A stretch of 64,000 nt of DNA from Cryptomeria japonica (taxonomy: Eukaryota; Streptophyta; Pinopsida; Cupressales; Cupressaceae): positions 720,511,367 through 720,575,366 of the forward strand of contig NC_081413.1 in assembly GCF_030272615.1 (NCBI RefSeq), in the 5' to 3' direction. Position 1 is the stretch's first letter, and each line of letters begins with the position of its first letter. Position numbers and translations under genes: made by a program. Shown here piece by piece: positions 45,096 through 55,665 of the stretch. The notes under the pieces are model-generated. The model was not told the DNA's origin. It saw nothing but the letters and a program-made list of their open reading frames with translations, and did not search any database.

Positions 45096-45996
45096 TTCTT
45101 TGATCTGAATGATGTGTAGCTCGAGTGACTATCTTCCTTGATAAAGGAACTGAGATAGAATTACTAGTGTGTAGACTACACAAGCCCATATGCGTGTCAC
45201 CTAAAGAAGTTTGGGAATCCCTGATAGAAAAGTCCTTCGAGGAAGCTCCATTAAAGGTCCATGATGTATCACTAGAAGGGAATGGATGTGTGAAACAAGT
45301 GGATGAGTGATGAAGGCTTATGATTGCGAAAAGAAGTGAAAGTAGGATAGCATGATGGAGACTTAGGATCAAAAAGTATGCTTTTTGACTTGAAATTTTA
45401 GAACTTTTGCCCCTAGTTATTTTGATATTAGGGGAGATCAATTCTTGTTCTTTTTCGTTCATAGGATTTTTATCCATGACTTTGATTTTTGCAGAGTCCA
45501 GTAGCTTTTGATTTTGATTTGGACTAAAGGATTTTTCTTTATTATTGACTTTTAGATTTTTCTGTTCATAGCATGATTTTTGATCCCCAATGAGTAAGGG
45601 CTTTTGTAATTCTTGTTGATCCAAGTCTATAAGTGGAGTGGAAATGGAATGAGTGGATGATATGGTAAGGCTATGTGAGCTCTCAAGAGGGCTGGGGATA
45701 CGCTCAATAGATTCTTCGGTGGAACCACTCTTAGGACTATTGATATCAAAAGTTGCTTGCACCACTAGAGGAGATTTGCATTCAGACTTAGTAGCCACAA
45801 CACTAGGTGGTTCACACCTAATTCCTTGGCATTGCAAATTATTTATAGATTGTTCCTGTTGACTGAATACCTTAGGAGATAATGGGAGTTGATCAACATG
45901 AAAGATATACTCACCACATCCCATGTCTTTAATCTTGAACTTTTCTTTGATATCTGCTTGTTTTGATGTAAAAGATTTCAAGGATTCTGGATCCAC
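45055..45996 (-). CDS. Ser-rich 313-codon frame in the place of RT/RNase H in element T
   Basis: An open frame without a recognised domain. It begins MDPESLKSFTSKQADIKEKF and is rich in Ser, Gln, Lys and Pro (PLESSHSLTISSTHSISTPL). It has a hydrophobic segment (AYFLILSLHHAILLSLLFAI) that could span a membrane, and it ends out of frame over the integrase C-terminus. The upstream sequence continues in phase toward the protease region. It could be an accessory frame of the element or chance coding of a filler segment. I do not know a relative. Confidence 0.4.
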   Translation of the reverse strand: MDPESLKSFTSKQADIKEKFKIKDMGCGEYIFHVDQLPLSPKVFSQQEQSINNLQCQGIRCEPPSVVATKSECKSPLVVQATFDINSPKSGSTEESIERIPSPLESSHSLTISSTHSISTPLIDLDQQELQKPLLIGDQKSCYEQKNLKVNNKEKSFSPNQNQKLLDSAKIKVMDKNPMNEKEQELISPNIKITRGKSSKISSQKAYFLILSLHHAILLSLLFAIISLHHSSTCFTHPFPSSDTSWTFNGASSKDFSIRDSQTSLGDTHMGLCSLHTSNSISVPLSRKIVTRATHHSDQRTMQLQSQGKASHI

Positions 45997-46053
45997 ATAT
46001 GTCGATGAAGGAATAGCCTCTCGATTGACTGGTATTGTTATTTTTGATCTAGG

Positions 46054-46470
46054 TCACAGATTGTTGTAATATATGAATGGATTTGGGTCAGCTTTGATAG
46101 TCACTTTAACTCCATTATGTGGAAACTTGATACATCGATGATATGTAGATGGTACTGTGCTCATCTCATGAATCCATGGATGTCCTAGCAATATGTTGTA
46201 TGTGAGATCGAGGTCTAGGACTTGACAAACCACATCTTTTGTAATTGGCCCAACTTGAGGCAAGGTGATTGTGCTTTGGATGAATGTTCTTCATCATCAT
46301 ATGCTTTGATGGTAATTTTGTTTGTAGAATTCATAGCTTTATCTGAATATCCCAATTGTTTAATAGTGCTCAATGTACAAATATTTAGACCTACTCCTCC
46401 ATCTATCAGGACTCATTTTATTCGATTTTTGTGTATGAAGGCTTCAATGTGTAATGGTGTATTATGTGGC
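46054..46470 (-). pseudogene. Element T aspartic protease region
   Basis: On the minus strand VLIDGGVGLNICTLSTIKQLGY is preceded by an in-frame TGA (46413-46415). It is followed, across a frame change, by VVCQVLDLDLTYNILLGHPWIHEMSTVPSTYH, the typical protease C-terminal part. The catalytic triplet is DGG (46395-46403), not the DSG or DTG of most retropepsins; I believe related plant Ty3 proteins often show DGG. In life it would cut the Gag-Pol polyprotein. Confidence 0.75.
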
Positions 46471-46670
46471 TGACTTACAAAGGTGTCATCAACTTTTGTG
46501 AATGTAAGAGAGTGTGGAATGGAAAGGTATCCCACCATGGCTTGAAACTGGTCCACGTTTAGATCAGTGGGGACAACAGTGTCTCTCAAGATTTTGTCAA
46601 GAATAGCTTTATGTGCGGGGGATATGCATAAGAGCTCAAGGATTGAGATAAGTGTGGGTGTCTTCCCTAA

Positions 46671-47318
46671 CTATTCTACAAGGTCATACTCAGGTTTAGT
46701 TGATAACGAAGTGGTATTTTTAGCTGGAACACCTTGCAAGGTGAATTTACCTTGACGAGTGGTAACATTACATTCAGAGGTAGGTTTGGAAGAAGATCCA
46801 ATGTCTTTTAGGACAATCTTAGGTCTTTGGGTAGAATTCTCAGGCGTTTTGTCCTTGATGATAATGGCAGAGACATAATTGTCCATTGAAATGTGATTGA
46901 CAGTTGAATCATAGTTATAAGATGCTCTGGTATAGTTGGTTTGGTCATCTGTGGCTTTAGCTTTTCCCTTATCATGTTTTGGGAATGGTTCCTTAAACAT
47001 CTCATGTTCTTGATTGGATGAGTGTCCTTCAATCTCAATGTCACCTCTATCAATGAGATCTTGTATGATGTTCTTCAGTCGATGACAATTTCCTATCTTG
47101 TGACCTTTGCTCTTATGAAATTCACAATATTCATCATCATTCCACCAATTTGGTTTAACCTTTGGCTCATATGGAGGAAAATCTAGAATAGTGATTACTT
47201 TGTTTGCCACTAGTTTCTTGAAAACTAACTTTAGTGGTTCTCCCAATGGAGTGAATTTCCTTTGTGATTTTGAAGTTGTTTGAGTATTCACTTGATTGTT
47301 TGTAGAGCTTGATCCCAA
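46671..47318 (-). pseudogene. Element T Gag C-terminal part with zinc-binding motif
   Basis: In the reading order of the element this follows the capsid region, separated from it by a TAG. It holds the word KPNWWNDDEYCEFHKSKGH followed by KIGNC, a Cys/His knuckle of the CEFH type common in Tat-type Gag. DLIDRGDIEIEG follows, then a Lys- and Ser-rich spacer toward the protease. It would serve RNA binding in the element particle. Confidence 0.8.
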
Positions 47319-47399
47319 AAAAATGATTTTGGGTCGTACTGTATTGGCATCAACAACACCATCATTGACTGTGTTCTTGTTTTTGTTCCAAAATATTGG

Positions 47400-48976
47400 C
47401 TAATCTTTTCTTTTAAAATCCTCTTTGTTTTCCTTGAATATCTTAATGACTCCTTGTTCAATTAGGACCTTTTCTATCGCTAAGCCTTTTTCAATGATGT
47501 CCTTGAAGGTGGACAAACAAGCTTTCCTTAGATCATAGCCAACGTCCTTGTTAACATTTTGGGTGAACATCTCTACCATTTGTTTTTGTGGAATTTCACA
47601 AGAGCATCTGCTAGCTAGATTTCTCCATCTTTGTAAAAATGATGAAAAAGATTCTCCATCCTTTTGTTTGGTGTTGCACAAAGTAGTGACCGATATGCCT
47701 GTCTCTATGTTGTAGGAGAAATGTTGGATAAATGCCTCTGCTAAGTCACCCCATGACTTAATACTAGGTGGAAGTTGGGAGAACCTTTCCATAGCTTGAT
47801 CACCTAAGCTTTGTGGGAATAATCTCATCAAATATGTCTCTTCTGCTGCTACCTCAATGCAAGCTATGAAAAATTGTCTTATATGTGCCTTAGGATCTCC
47901 TTTTCCTCTGTACTTATCAAACTTAGGTGTCACAAAGTGTGTAGGAAATGGAGGCATTGGAATGCTCTGGTCAAATGGATAGGGACATATGTCTCTCATT
48001 GTGTAAGTTGGCTTCGGTGTATTTATGTCCTCCATTTTCTTTTGTAAGTCCCTGATTTGCTATTCCAAATTGCTCTTAGGTGGAGATCAACTTCTTGGAC
48101 CATACCCCATGCTTGAGACACCAATTGGAGGAGGAGCATGTTGCATATATGGATGATATTGATCATACACATGTTCATATGGAGGAGGTCTATAATGATG
48201 CTGCGTATATGGACCACTTGGTATAGAGTCACGTTGAGGAATGGAATATTTGCTTTGTCCATGTATACCATATTCTATGGGCATGTCATGAGTTTGTTCT
48301 AGTGTGTTGCCCCCAAATTTGATGCGGTGTTTCCTTGTGTCCAAATTTTGAGCATGCCTTTGAATATCCAATTGCCTTGGTGGTTGATCCTTAGCATTGG
48401 TATGTGATTGAGCATATTTTTCTGCATAAGACTTCCATAATGGTCTACAAAGGTGAGTATCATATGCTTGACCATGTGTGTATGGGACCTCTGGTTTTTG
48501 AAACAAAGATGATGGTGATTCAGGCACAAGATGTGGTCCTCTATTGCCTCCACTATTAGGCCTCCTGTGATCCATGTTGGAGTGAGGTTGTTGCAAAGGT
48601 TGATTTTCCATTATTTGAGACATGTCAAAATCATGAGGTATCTTGGCTCCACTTTGTGCCATCATTTGTAAGAAATATTATCTATCCCTCCTCATTATTT
48701 CCTCAACCAATCGATTGAAACGGGGATCCATAATGGAGTCTTCCACTTCTGCTAAATGTATTGAAATGTTGTCCATATTGTCATTGTGTGTATCATTGTT
48801 GTTTATAGTGTCCATGTGCTCAACATTTGGAATGTTCTATAGGCATCCATGTCAGGTAATGTAGTATGATCAGAATTGAAAAAGACATCATTGTCATACT
48901 CATAGGCACTCATGTTTGTGGACTCTTGAGCCTCTTTAGCTTCTCTCCTAGATTTTTGGGAATGAGTTTCAACCAT
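47400..48976 (-). pseudogene. Element T Gag, N-terminal and capsid regions
   Basis: The likely start is at 48976 (MVETHSQKSRREAKEAQEST). A frame change near 48835, a TAA just before MMAQSG (48665), a TGA at about 48088 and a TAG near 48060 break it. The N-terminal part is Pro/His/Gln/Tyr-rich and disordered. The capsid part (47400-48035) has the Retrotrans_gag signature: PKFDKYRGKGDPKAHIRQFF, LMRLFPQSLGDQAMERFSQL, SWGDLAEAFIQHFSYN and SFSSFLQRWRNLASRC. Several stops stand where Gln is expected. The product would form the particle in which the element RNA is copied. Confidence 0.85.
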
Positions 48977-49733
48977 GAACTAGGTATTGACCAAGATGTG
49001 TGAGACTAGATGAAAATGGAAAGAGTATGGAAGACCGAGAGTTTGGATGGAATGTAAATGAATCTGAGGTGTACTTGCAATGTCCAAAGTGTAAGACTAA
49101 GTATGTATGTAGTAGAGTAGGTGTGGCTTCCAAAGAGATGATAGTTTCTCTTGATGAGGTAAGTTGACCTTGACTCTAAGTAAGACCAAATGAGACCCAA
49201 AGGTGATAGACCTTGATGTGGGACCACTTAGCAAAATGTTGTTGTATGTAATGTGTTAACAAAGTATGACGAGGACAAGCAAGTGACCTTTTGACACAAG
49301 TTTAGACAAATATGAATGTAATGTAAGGTGTAAAGCAATGATGGACTTTGTGAGACCCAAAAATAGTTTGAATGCTAGATGAAAACCTGAAAGGATAGCT
49401 TAGGAAGCTCAAGAATTCTGAAACTAATTGCTCTTGTTTGTTGGACTGTAAATTTTTCCAATTTGTGAAGTTGTTGTTGTTGTGACCCAATCTGAAATTT
49501 TGACTATATTTCTATGACAAGAGGACACAATGTTGATGAAGACTCAATGTTTGCAAGTGTCTAGACTCAAAATGACTCAAAGAAAAATGTGTTGTTTGAT
49601 GTAAATTTTTTTTGCATACACTTGAAGACACAAAAGACACAATGTTTTGTTGTTTGGTCTTGAATGTTTGATTGTTCAAAATAAGTCAAGCACAATTCTT
49701 ATGGCTGGCCAAGACAATAGTTGTTGATCCCAC

Positions 49734-50063
49734 ATGGAGTTTCCCCCGAGGCTACGCTATTCAGAGCGGATACTTAGATGCTTGACCCCACTAGCTCCAC
49801 CCTCGACACTCACTTCTTGGGGCAGCCAAGCATCAGTCCCCATGAAAACTTCCCGTGGAGAACTTTGTATCTCTACTAAGAACCGTATGTGTGTGGGCCG
49901 CTACCAGAGGTCCGACCTCCTGCCCCAACAACTAGCAGGATTTTGGCTTCTAAAACAAAAAGGTGCTAGTAAGGGCATCCGCTCGTGTGGCCATACATGC
50001 GGCACTTTCAACTCTATAAATATAGAAGGCTCCCAGCCGGTAGGGGTTACGCCCTACAAATAA
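49734..50063 (-). other. GC-richer block in the element T leader
   Basis: The composition stands out from the AT-rich surroundings. It contains a compact palindrome gaggtccgacctc (49907-49919), a tctataaatatagaa palindrome (50014-50029), and CpG-containing words such as cccccgaggctacgc. The 109-codon plus-strand frame over it has no similarity I can name and is antisense to the element. A structured RNA region such as a packaging or translation signal would fit but is not shown. Confidence 0.45.
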
Positions 50064-50577
50064 TCAAATAAATTTGATCAAACGGGTTTATGGGGAGACA
50101 TAGTGTTGGTATGAACTAATCAGCACACATTATCCATAGTTTTCACCATGAATACAGTTGTTTATAGTGGTTCGGAAGAGGTGGGTTTTCCTTGCTACCA
50201 CTTGGGTCGTTCTCTCCTCACTAGTAGTCCCAATGACCACACGGGGAGACAGACCCTCTAAAGATTAAACAAAAAGAGCCTATTGCCCAAGACACAAAGG
50301 ACACTGGTTCAATTTTAGTGCACCAATTGAAGTGTTTGATAATCTATGAAAACAAGGCACATAATAAAGATCAAAAGAAAATCCTTGTCAAGGTCCTGCA
50401 ACAAAGATTTGTTAGTATTTTGTTTCAAATGATCACCCTTTCCTGCAAGCACACAAGTTAGGTAAATTTTAGATCCAAAAGACTTTGTGAAATAGGGGCC
50501 TTCAACAATGCATTTTGTTGACCAATTTAAAGATCTGATTCATCATAAAAAAAGACCAACTGTAAAATTTCAAGAGA

Positions 50578-51350
50578 TTTCCAGAAATATAAGAAAATCC
50601 AAAAAATTTGCTAATTTTCTCCAAAAATTAAATTTTTATGAAAAATTATAAAAAATTCATATAAAATGCAAAATCGATCCAAAAAATCTGAAATTTTTAC
50701 TGAACAGTCCTGATGGTCTTCCAAACCTGCATAAAAAAAATTCTGCATCAAATCCAAGCAGTTTGTGAGATATGAGTAAAATAATGCAAAACCCTAATTT
50801 TCAAAGATCCGATGTTGAGGAATGATTTTTTTATCAAATTTAAAATCACAAAGAATAGATCCTATGTATAATTATGATATATTTCCAAAAATGTAAGAAA
50901 ATCCAAAAAATTTGCTAATTTGCTCTCAAAATTAATTTTTTATGAAAAATCATTAAAAATTCATATAAAATGAAACGTTAATCCAAAAAATCTGAAATTT
51001 TTACTAAACACTTCTAAAATTTGAAGTCGTTTGTGAGATCTAATCAAAATAAGGAAAAACCCTAATTTTTAAAGATCCAATTTTTAGGAAAATATTTTGC
51101 ATCAAAATTAAAATCACAAAGAATAGAATTTATGTATAATTATGAGAGATTTCCAAAAACGTAAGAAAATCCAAAAAATTCGCTCATTTGCTCTCAATTT
51201 TTTTTTTTTAATGAAAATTCATAAAAAATTCATAGAAAATTAAAATATGATCCAATAGATTTGAATTTTTCTTTGCGAACTCTTGATGCTGTCTTCAACC
51301 TGCAAAAAAAATTTGGTGCAAAATTTCCAAGCCATTTGTGAGATATGATC
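50578..51350. repeat. Three degenerate repeats of about 270-300 bp in the element T leader
   Basis: Units begin with tttccagaaatataagaaaa or a close variant at 50578, 50881 and 51150. Each runs through aaaaattcatataaaatg, an aaaatctgaaatttttact line and a gtttgtgagatat line. The third is cut short by the LTR-proximal sequence. Confidence 0.8.
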
Positions 51351-51501
51351 AAATCTCTCCAAGATCTTGATTTTGTGTCCAAAACCCTAGCTGCACAAGG
51401 TTATTCTCCAGATTGTTTTACAAAACAACAATATAGGGTTAGAAAAATCTGCAAAAAACACAGATCTAACAAAATCCCATTTCCCACGAGGCGTGTCAAA
51501 A

Positions 51502-52284
51502 TGTATATGGTGAAAATGGATAAAAACAACATTGAAAGACTAAATGAATTCAACCACAAAACCCTAGCCTAACAACAACAAAGATCCACCATAACATATG
51601 AAGATTACCTAAGACAATGCAAATCAAATGAAATCACAAAGATTATACCATCACATGTCCAATAGGGTTTGAATCTCAATTCTTCCTATCTCCATTGATC
51701 TTGCTTGATATATTTGCTCTCAGATTTTATATGTGCACAAGAGCTCAACAAAGAACGGAAATGTGGTTGCAAGTAGGCTTGATTGCATATGCAAGTTAGA
51801 AAGCGTAGTCGAGGCTGAATGCATAGTGAGTGAGGGTTTGATAATGAAGGAAGCATCTCCTTATATAGAAGACACTATATGAAATGGAGGGATAAGATTG
51901 AGAGGTGTAAAAGAGGTCGGCTATGATTAGAGGGTAGGTAAAAGAAATAATAAAACAATAAGAGGGGTAGGTAGTGTAGGAATTAAGAGATGAATGACAT
52001 GTGTCATGGGTAGAAAAGGCTAATGAATTAATTAAATAAATAAAGATTCATTTAATTAATAGAAGAAGTGGGATCAATTAAATAAATAAGATATTTATTT
52101 AATTTAGGAAAAGGGATAATTTAAATAAATAAAAGTATTTATTTAAATGAGAAATAAGGATAGAAGAGGATAAATGAATGAATTAAATAAATAAAGATTT
52201 ATTTAATTAATAGAAGAATTAGGCTAAAATAATTAAATAAATAAATATTTATTTAATTAGACTGGACAATTTTAGGTGTCTACA
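51502..52284 (-). repeat. 5' LTR and promoter of element T
   Basis: TGTATATGG to GGTGTCTACA on the plus strand, 783 bases. On the minus strand the U3 has the AT palindrome array (52025-52250), then the TATA box tctatataagg (51860-51868), which would start the element transcript about 30 bases further left. It matches 41018-41795 almost throughout. Confidence 0.9.
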
Positions 52285-52743
52285 CAAATCATAGTAGATA
52301 AAAATGTTGGTGTACAAACAAGAAAGAAAATCAAAGAAAACTCATGTCCAATTTCAACTATAGAGTCTAAAATAGTAAGAGAGGCATTGAAGGATGATGA
52401 ATGATGATTGGATTAATGCCATGAAGGAGGATTTAGATTAGATAGAGAAGAACAAGACATGTACACTTGTTCCCAGACTGGAAGATAAGAATGTGATCAA
52501 CACTAAATGGGTCTTTAGAAACAAGTTGCATGAAGAAGGAAACATTGTGAGGAATAAAGCAAGGTTGGTATGCAAAGGCTATGCACAAGAATAAGAAGAA
52601 GACTATGGAACAACCTTTAAACCGGTGGCGAGATTAGAAGGAGTAAGAACGTTACTTTCTTATGCTGCATGTAAAGGATTTAAGGTCTACTAGATGGATG
52701 TTAAATCTGCTTTTCTTAATGTAATCCTTGATGAAGAAGTGTA
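52285..52743 (+). pseudogene. Host copia reverse transcriptase, N-terminal part
   Basis: It continues the frame broken at 41017. The words KNVGVQTRKKIKENS, KNKTCTLVPRLEDKNVINTKW, FRNKLHEEGNIVRNKARLV and FKPVARLEGVRTLLSYA are readable and end at DEEVY, where the copia at 52744 is inserted (target duplication gtgta, 52739-52743). Stops at IEK (TAG before it) and before MDVKSAFLN (TAG) stand where the related copia codes Gln. Confidence 0.85.
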
Positions 52744-54186
52744 TGTTGGCATTTGCATGAAGATTGCATTAATGATATGTTACGTTGTCAGTGATTTCAA
52801 TTGAACCAGTAATGATATTGCTGATATTGTTGTTATTGTTGGTATTGTCTTGTAAATGGTAGGAAGAACTTTGTGATGGATATTGTAAACTGGTATGTAA
52901 GTTTGTGAATTGAACTGGTAACTAGAGTATAAGGTTAAACCCTTTCTATGTTATATAACTGGTAAACCCTATCAGTTATTTTTACTAAACCCTAACTGAT
53001 TAAGGTTGTTGAATTGGTTATGTTGGTTTATAATCTAATGTTGAGCAATAATGATGGTGACACGTCAGTTCATTGTATGAAGACAAGTTAAAATGTTTTG
53101 GTGTGTTTGTTTGTTTGTCTAGGGAATGAGAAAAGCGTATTGCATCTAATGCAAAGCGCATGATGAGTTATTGAGCTCGATGAAGTGGTAATCAAGGAGC
53201 AGTTGAGATTTTCTTGATTGATGTGTAGAGATTGCTATGAAATCCAACGGTCATGCTTGTATTGACTTGTTTGTAATCTCAATGAGAAGATTAGATTTTT
53301 GTTGTGTTACCAACCTAATTAATTTGTATTTAAGGAAAAATGAAGTTGTTTTGTTTTGGTGTTGGCAAGAGTTGGCTGAAATTAGTTTAGTGTGTGGTTG
53401 CCGAACTAGAGAATGAGTCTACAATTTGAGTAAAGGTAGATAGAAGCTTAAATGGATATGATCAAACAAATGTAGTGCTATTCAAATAGATTAAGAAACT
53501 ACTGCTGTTTTCTAACAATTATAGCAGAATTGAAATCCCCTTACTAGGTAAGCTCTAACAAGCTTGGTTACTTATTAAATCCTCTAACAAGGTGGTCCAT
53601 TAGATTGGATTCTCAAATCCTCTACCGAGGTTACTCCTTATAGGGTATTTACTTCTAACAAGGCATTTTTAGTCAATCCCTTAACCGGGTGATTCCTAAC
53701 AAGACCAGTTCTTAACATGACTTTTTGTAAAAGCTTTAACATGCTTGGCTCCTAATAGGGAAAACTTTAGAAGAGTTCAAATATTTTCTTGTGAGTCCCA
53801 TCTCACCGTGGTTTTTACCTACTTGATTTTTCCACATATAAATACTTGTGTCATGTGGTGAATGTTTTTGTGGTTATGATCTTATTATTGATTTGATTTA
53901 ACTATTTGTGATAAGGCATGATAACAGGAAGCATTGAGAAATGAAGTATGTTGACATATGAAAAATCATTTGGATGTTTACAACTTTGATGTTGTTTACT
54001 CTTAAGTTGCTGTAACAGTCAACCGGTATTCTTATGAATATTGATCTTGACAGTGGTATTTCATTGATAAGTTTACTTTGAGTGATTGAGTTTGAGTTTG
54101 GGAAAGTTTGTATCAGTTTTTCTATTTACTGATTCACCCCCCCTCTTAGTAATCTACCAGATACTTATTCTTTCATCATACCATCA
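52744..54186 (+). repeat. 5' LTR of element C
   Basis: It starts TGTTGGCATTTGCATG and ends catcataccatca. The usual copia lines are present: ctcaccgtggtttttaccta (53802), tttttccacatataaatac and acccccccctctta-like sequence before the end (54136). Confidence 0.95.
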
Positions 54187-54188
54187 AT

Positions 54189-54200
54189 TGGTATCAGAGT
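54189..54200 (+). promoter_or_regulatory. Primer binding site for initiator Met tRNA (element C)
   Basis: TGGTATCAGAGT follows the LTR after a two-base spacer. Eleven of twelve bases fit the 3' end of initiator Met tRNA; the last C is T. Confidence 0.93.
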
Positions 54201-54256
54201 GTCTCAGGTCCTCTTAGGTCTAAGCCTAACAACTTGAGGAAAAGATCTGCTAGATC

Positions 54257-55110
54257 ATGATGAAGAAGGAATGTCCGAAGTTCAATAGAGAAAACTATAG
54301 GATATGGAGCAACAAAATGAAAATTTACATCAAGAGTCTGGGAAGTCAGTATTGAGATCATGTAGATACTAAGTATATTGCGCCTACTGGAACCATGACT
54401 GATGATCAGAAGAAAGAACAACAAGAGAATCATCAAGTATTGGAAGTTATTATTAGTTCCCTATCTGATGCTAAATATGTAGATGTCCATGGTCTTGAAA
54501 CTACATATGAAGTATGGAAAAAACTTGAAGAGATTTATAGCGGTGATGAACATGTTAAGATTGCTAAGGAGGAGAGTCTAAGAGGAAAGTTTGATGACAT
54601 GAGGATGTCTGAAGGTGAGAATATCGAACAATATGGTCAAAGGATAAAAGAGATAGTCTGTGAAATTAAGAGTGCAAGAGGGAAAGTGGAAGATGCCACA
54701 GTAATCAGTAAGGTACTGAGAACCCTGCTACTAATATTTGAGTTGTATCTATTCAGGAGCTGAAGTCGATTGACAAAACTAAGGTAACTCTTGATTGCAT
54801 CATTGGTAAGTTTACTTCTTTTGAACTAAACGGTTATGATGGTAGTGTACATAAATCTAAGTCTGCATTTAGAGCTTCTGTTTCTAACCCATATGTGAGA
54901 AAAAGTAGAGATACTAGTCATGGTTATGAATCTAGATCCAACAGAGATGCTGATGATGAAGATAGTGTAGTGGAGCTCGAAGCATTGTTGGCAAAGCGGT
55001 TGCCTAGAGGCACTGGTAAATATAGAGGTAAATTACCTTTAAAATGTTTTGCATGCAACAAGATTGGTCATATAGCAGCTAATTGTCCTAATGGTGAAAA
55101 TGAACATAAG
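54257..55110 (+). pseudogene. Element C Gag
   Basis: The ATG at 54257 follows the leader shared with element N. The frame reads MMKKECPKFNRENYRIWSN, an early TGA where Trp is expected, YEVWKKLEEIYSGDEHVK, ESLRGKFDDMRMSEGENIEQ and DKTKVTLDCIIGKFTSFELNG, the copia Gag domain. After a frameshift near 54745 it ends in the CCHC knuckle CFACNKIGHIAANC (about 55048-55089). It would form the particle core around the element RNA. Confidence 0.88.
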
Positions 55111-55665
55111 AGAGATAAATTCAAGAGGTATAAGGGTAAAGGCAAGAGAGATTGTTTTATTGCTATTGATAGTGGTATCACTGATGAAGAATATGATGAT
55201 GATGCTAGTGAAGATATTGTGTTTGTAGCTATTAAGGAAGAGATATCAGACAAGAAGGAATTAGTATCCAGGATGGATAACTCTGATGATTGGATCATTG
55301 ATAGTGGTTTTTCACATCATATGACTGGTGATCGGAGCAAATTTATTTCCTTGAAAGAATTTGATGGCATTGTTGTTAGATTTGGCAATGACTCACCTTG
55401 CATGGTTAAAGGTAAGGGAGTTATTTCTCTTAATGGGAAGAGTAGTGTAGATGATGTCTACTGGGTTGAAGGTCTAAAGCACAATCTTTTGAGTGTGGCA
55501 CAACTCAATGACAAAGGATACCCACTGGAGTTTAAAAATGATATGTGCAAACTCTTTGACAACAAAGGTGAATTGATTGCAACCAGGAAGAAAACTAAAG
55601 GTAGCCTATTTCATCTTAATTCTAAAGTTAGCAACTGTTTTATTACAAAAATAGATGATAGCTAG
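55111..55665 (+). pseudogene. Element C aspartic protease region
   Basis: It continues in frame from the zinc knuckle. WIIDSGFSHHMTGDRSKF holds the catalytic DSG (Asp codon at 55300). Copia proteases usually have Cys where Phe stands after DSG. VYWVEGLKHNLLSVAQLND and LFDNKGELIATRKKTKGSLF are the usual C-terminal words. The frame ends in a TAG (55663) just before the PWHRRFCH integrase start. Confidence 0.88.

Larger units (their letters stand above)
48977..51501 (-). other. Element T untranslated leader
   Basis: This is the 2.5 kb between the 5' LTR and the Gag start. It holds a GC-richer block (49734-50063), three long degenerate repeats (50578-51350) and otherwise AT-rich sequence with no gene. 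The bases next to the LTR (51484-51501; minus strand ttttgacacgcctcgtggg) should hold the primer site. They do not match initiator Met tRNA and I could not assign a tRNA. Confidence 0.65.
41018..52284 (-). mobile_element. Element T: Tat-like Ty3 LTR retrotransposon lacking RT
   Basis: LTRs at 41018-41795 (3') and 51502-52284 (5') are flanked by the target duplication caaat (41013-41017 and 52285-52289). On the minus strand it has a 2.5-kb leader, Gag with zinc knuckle, a protease region, a 0.95-kb Ser-rich frame, the integrase C-terminus and the hairpin block. A 2.8-kb 3' region with an antisense plant-mobile-domain ORF follows, then the polypurine tract. RT, RNase H and the integrase core are absent. 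The two LTRs differ at roughly a dozen bases plus a few indels by eye, so the insertion is fairly young compared with the other elements here. Confidence 0.9.

Noticed and set aside
49734-50063. 109-codon plus-strand ORF as a protein gene
   Set aside because: It is antisense to the element T leader, starts in a palindrome-rich block and has no recognisable similarity.
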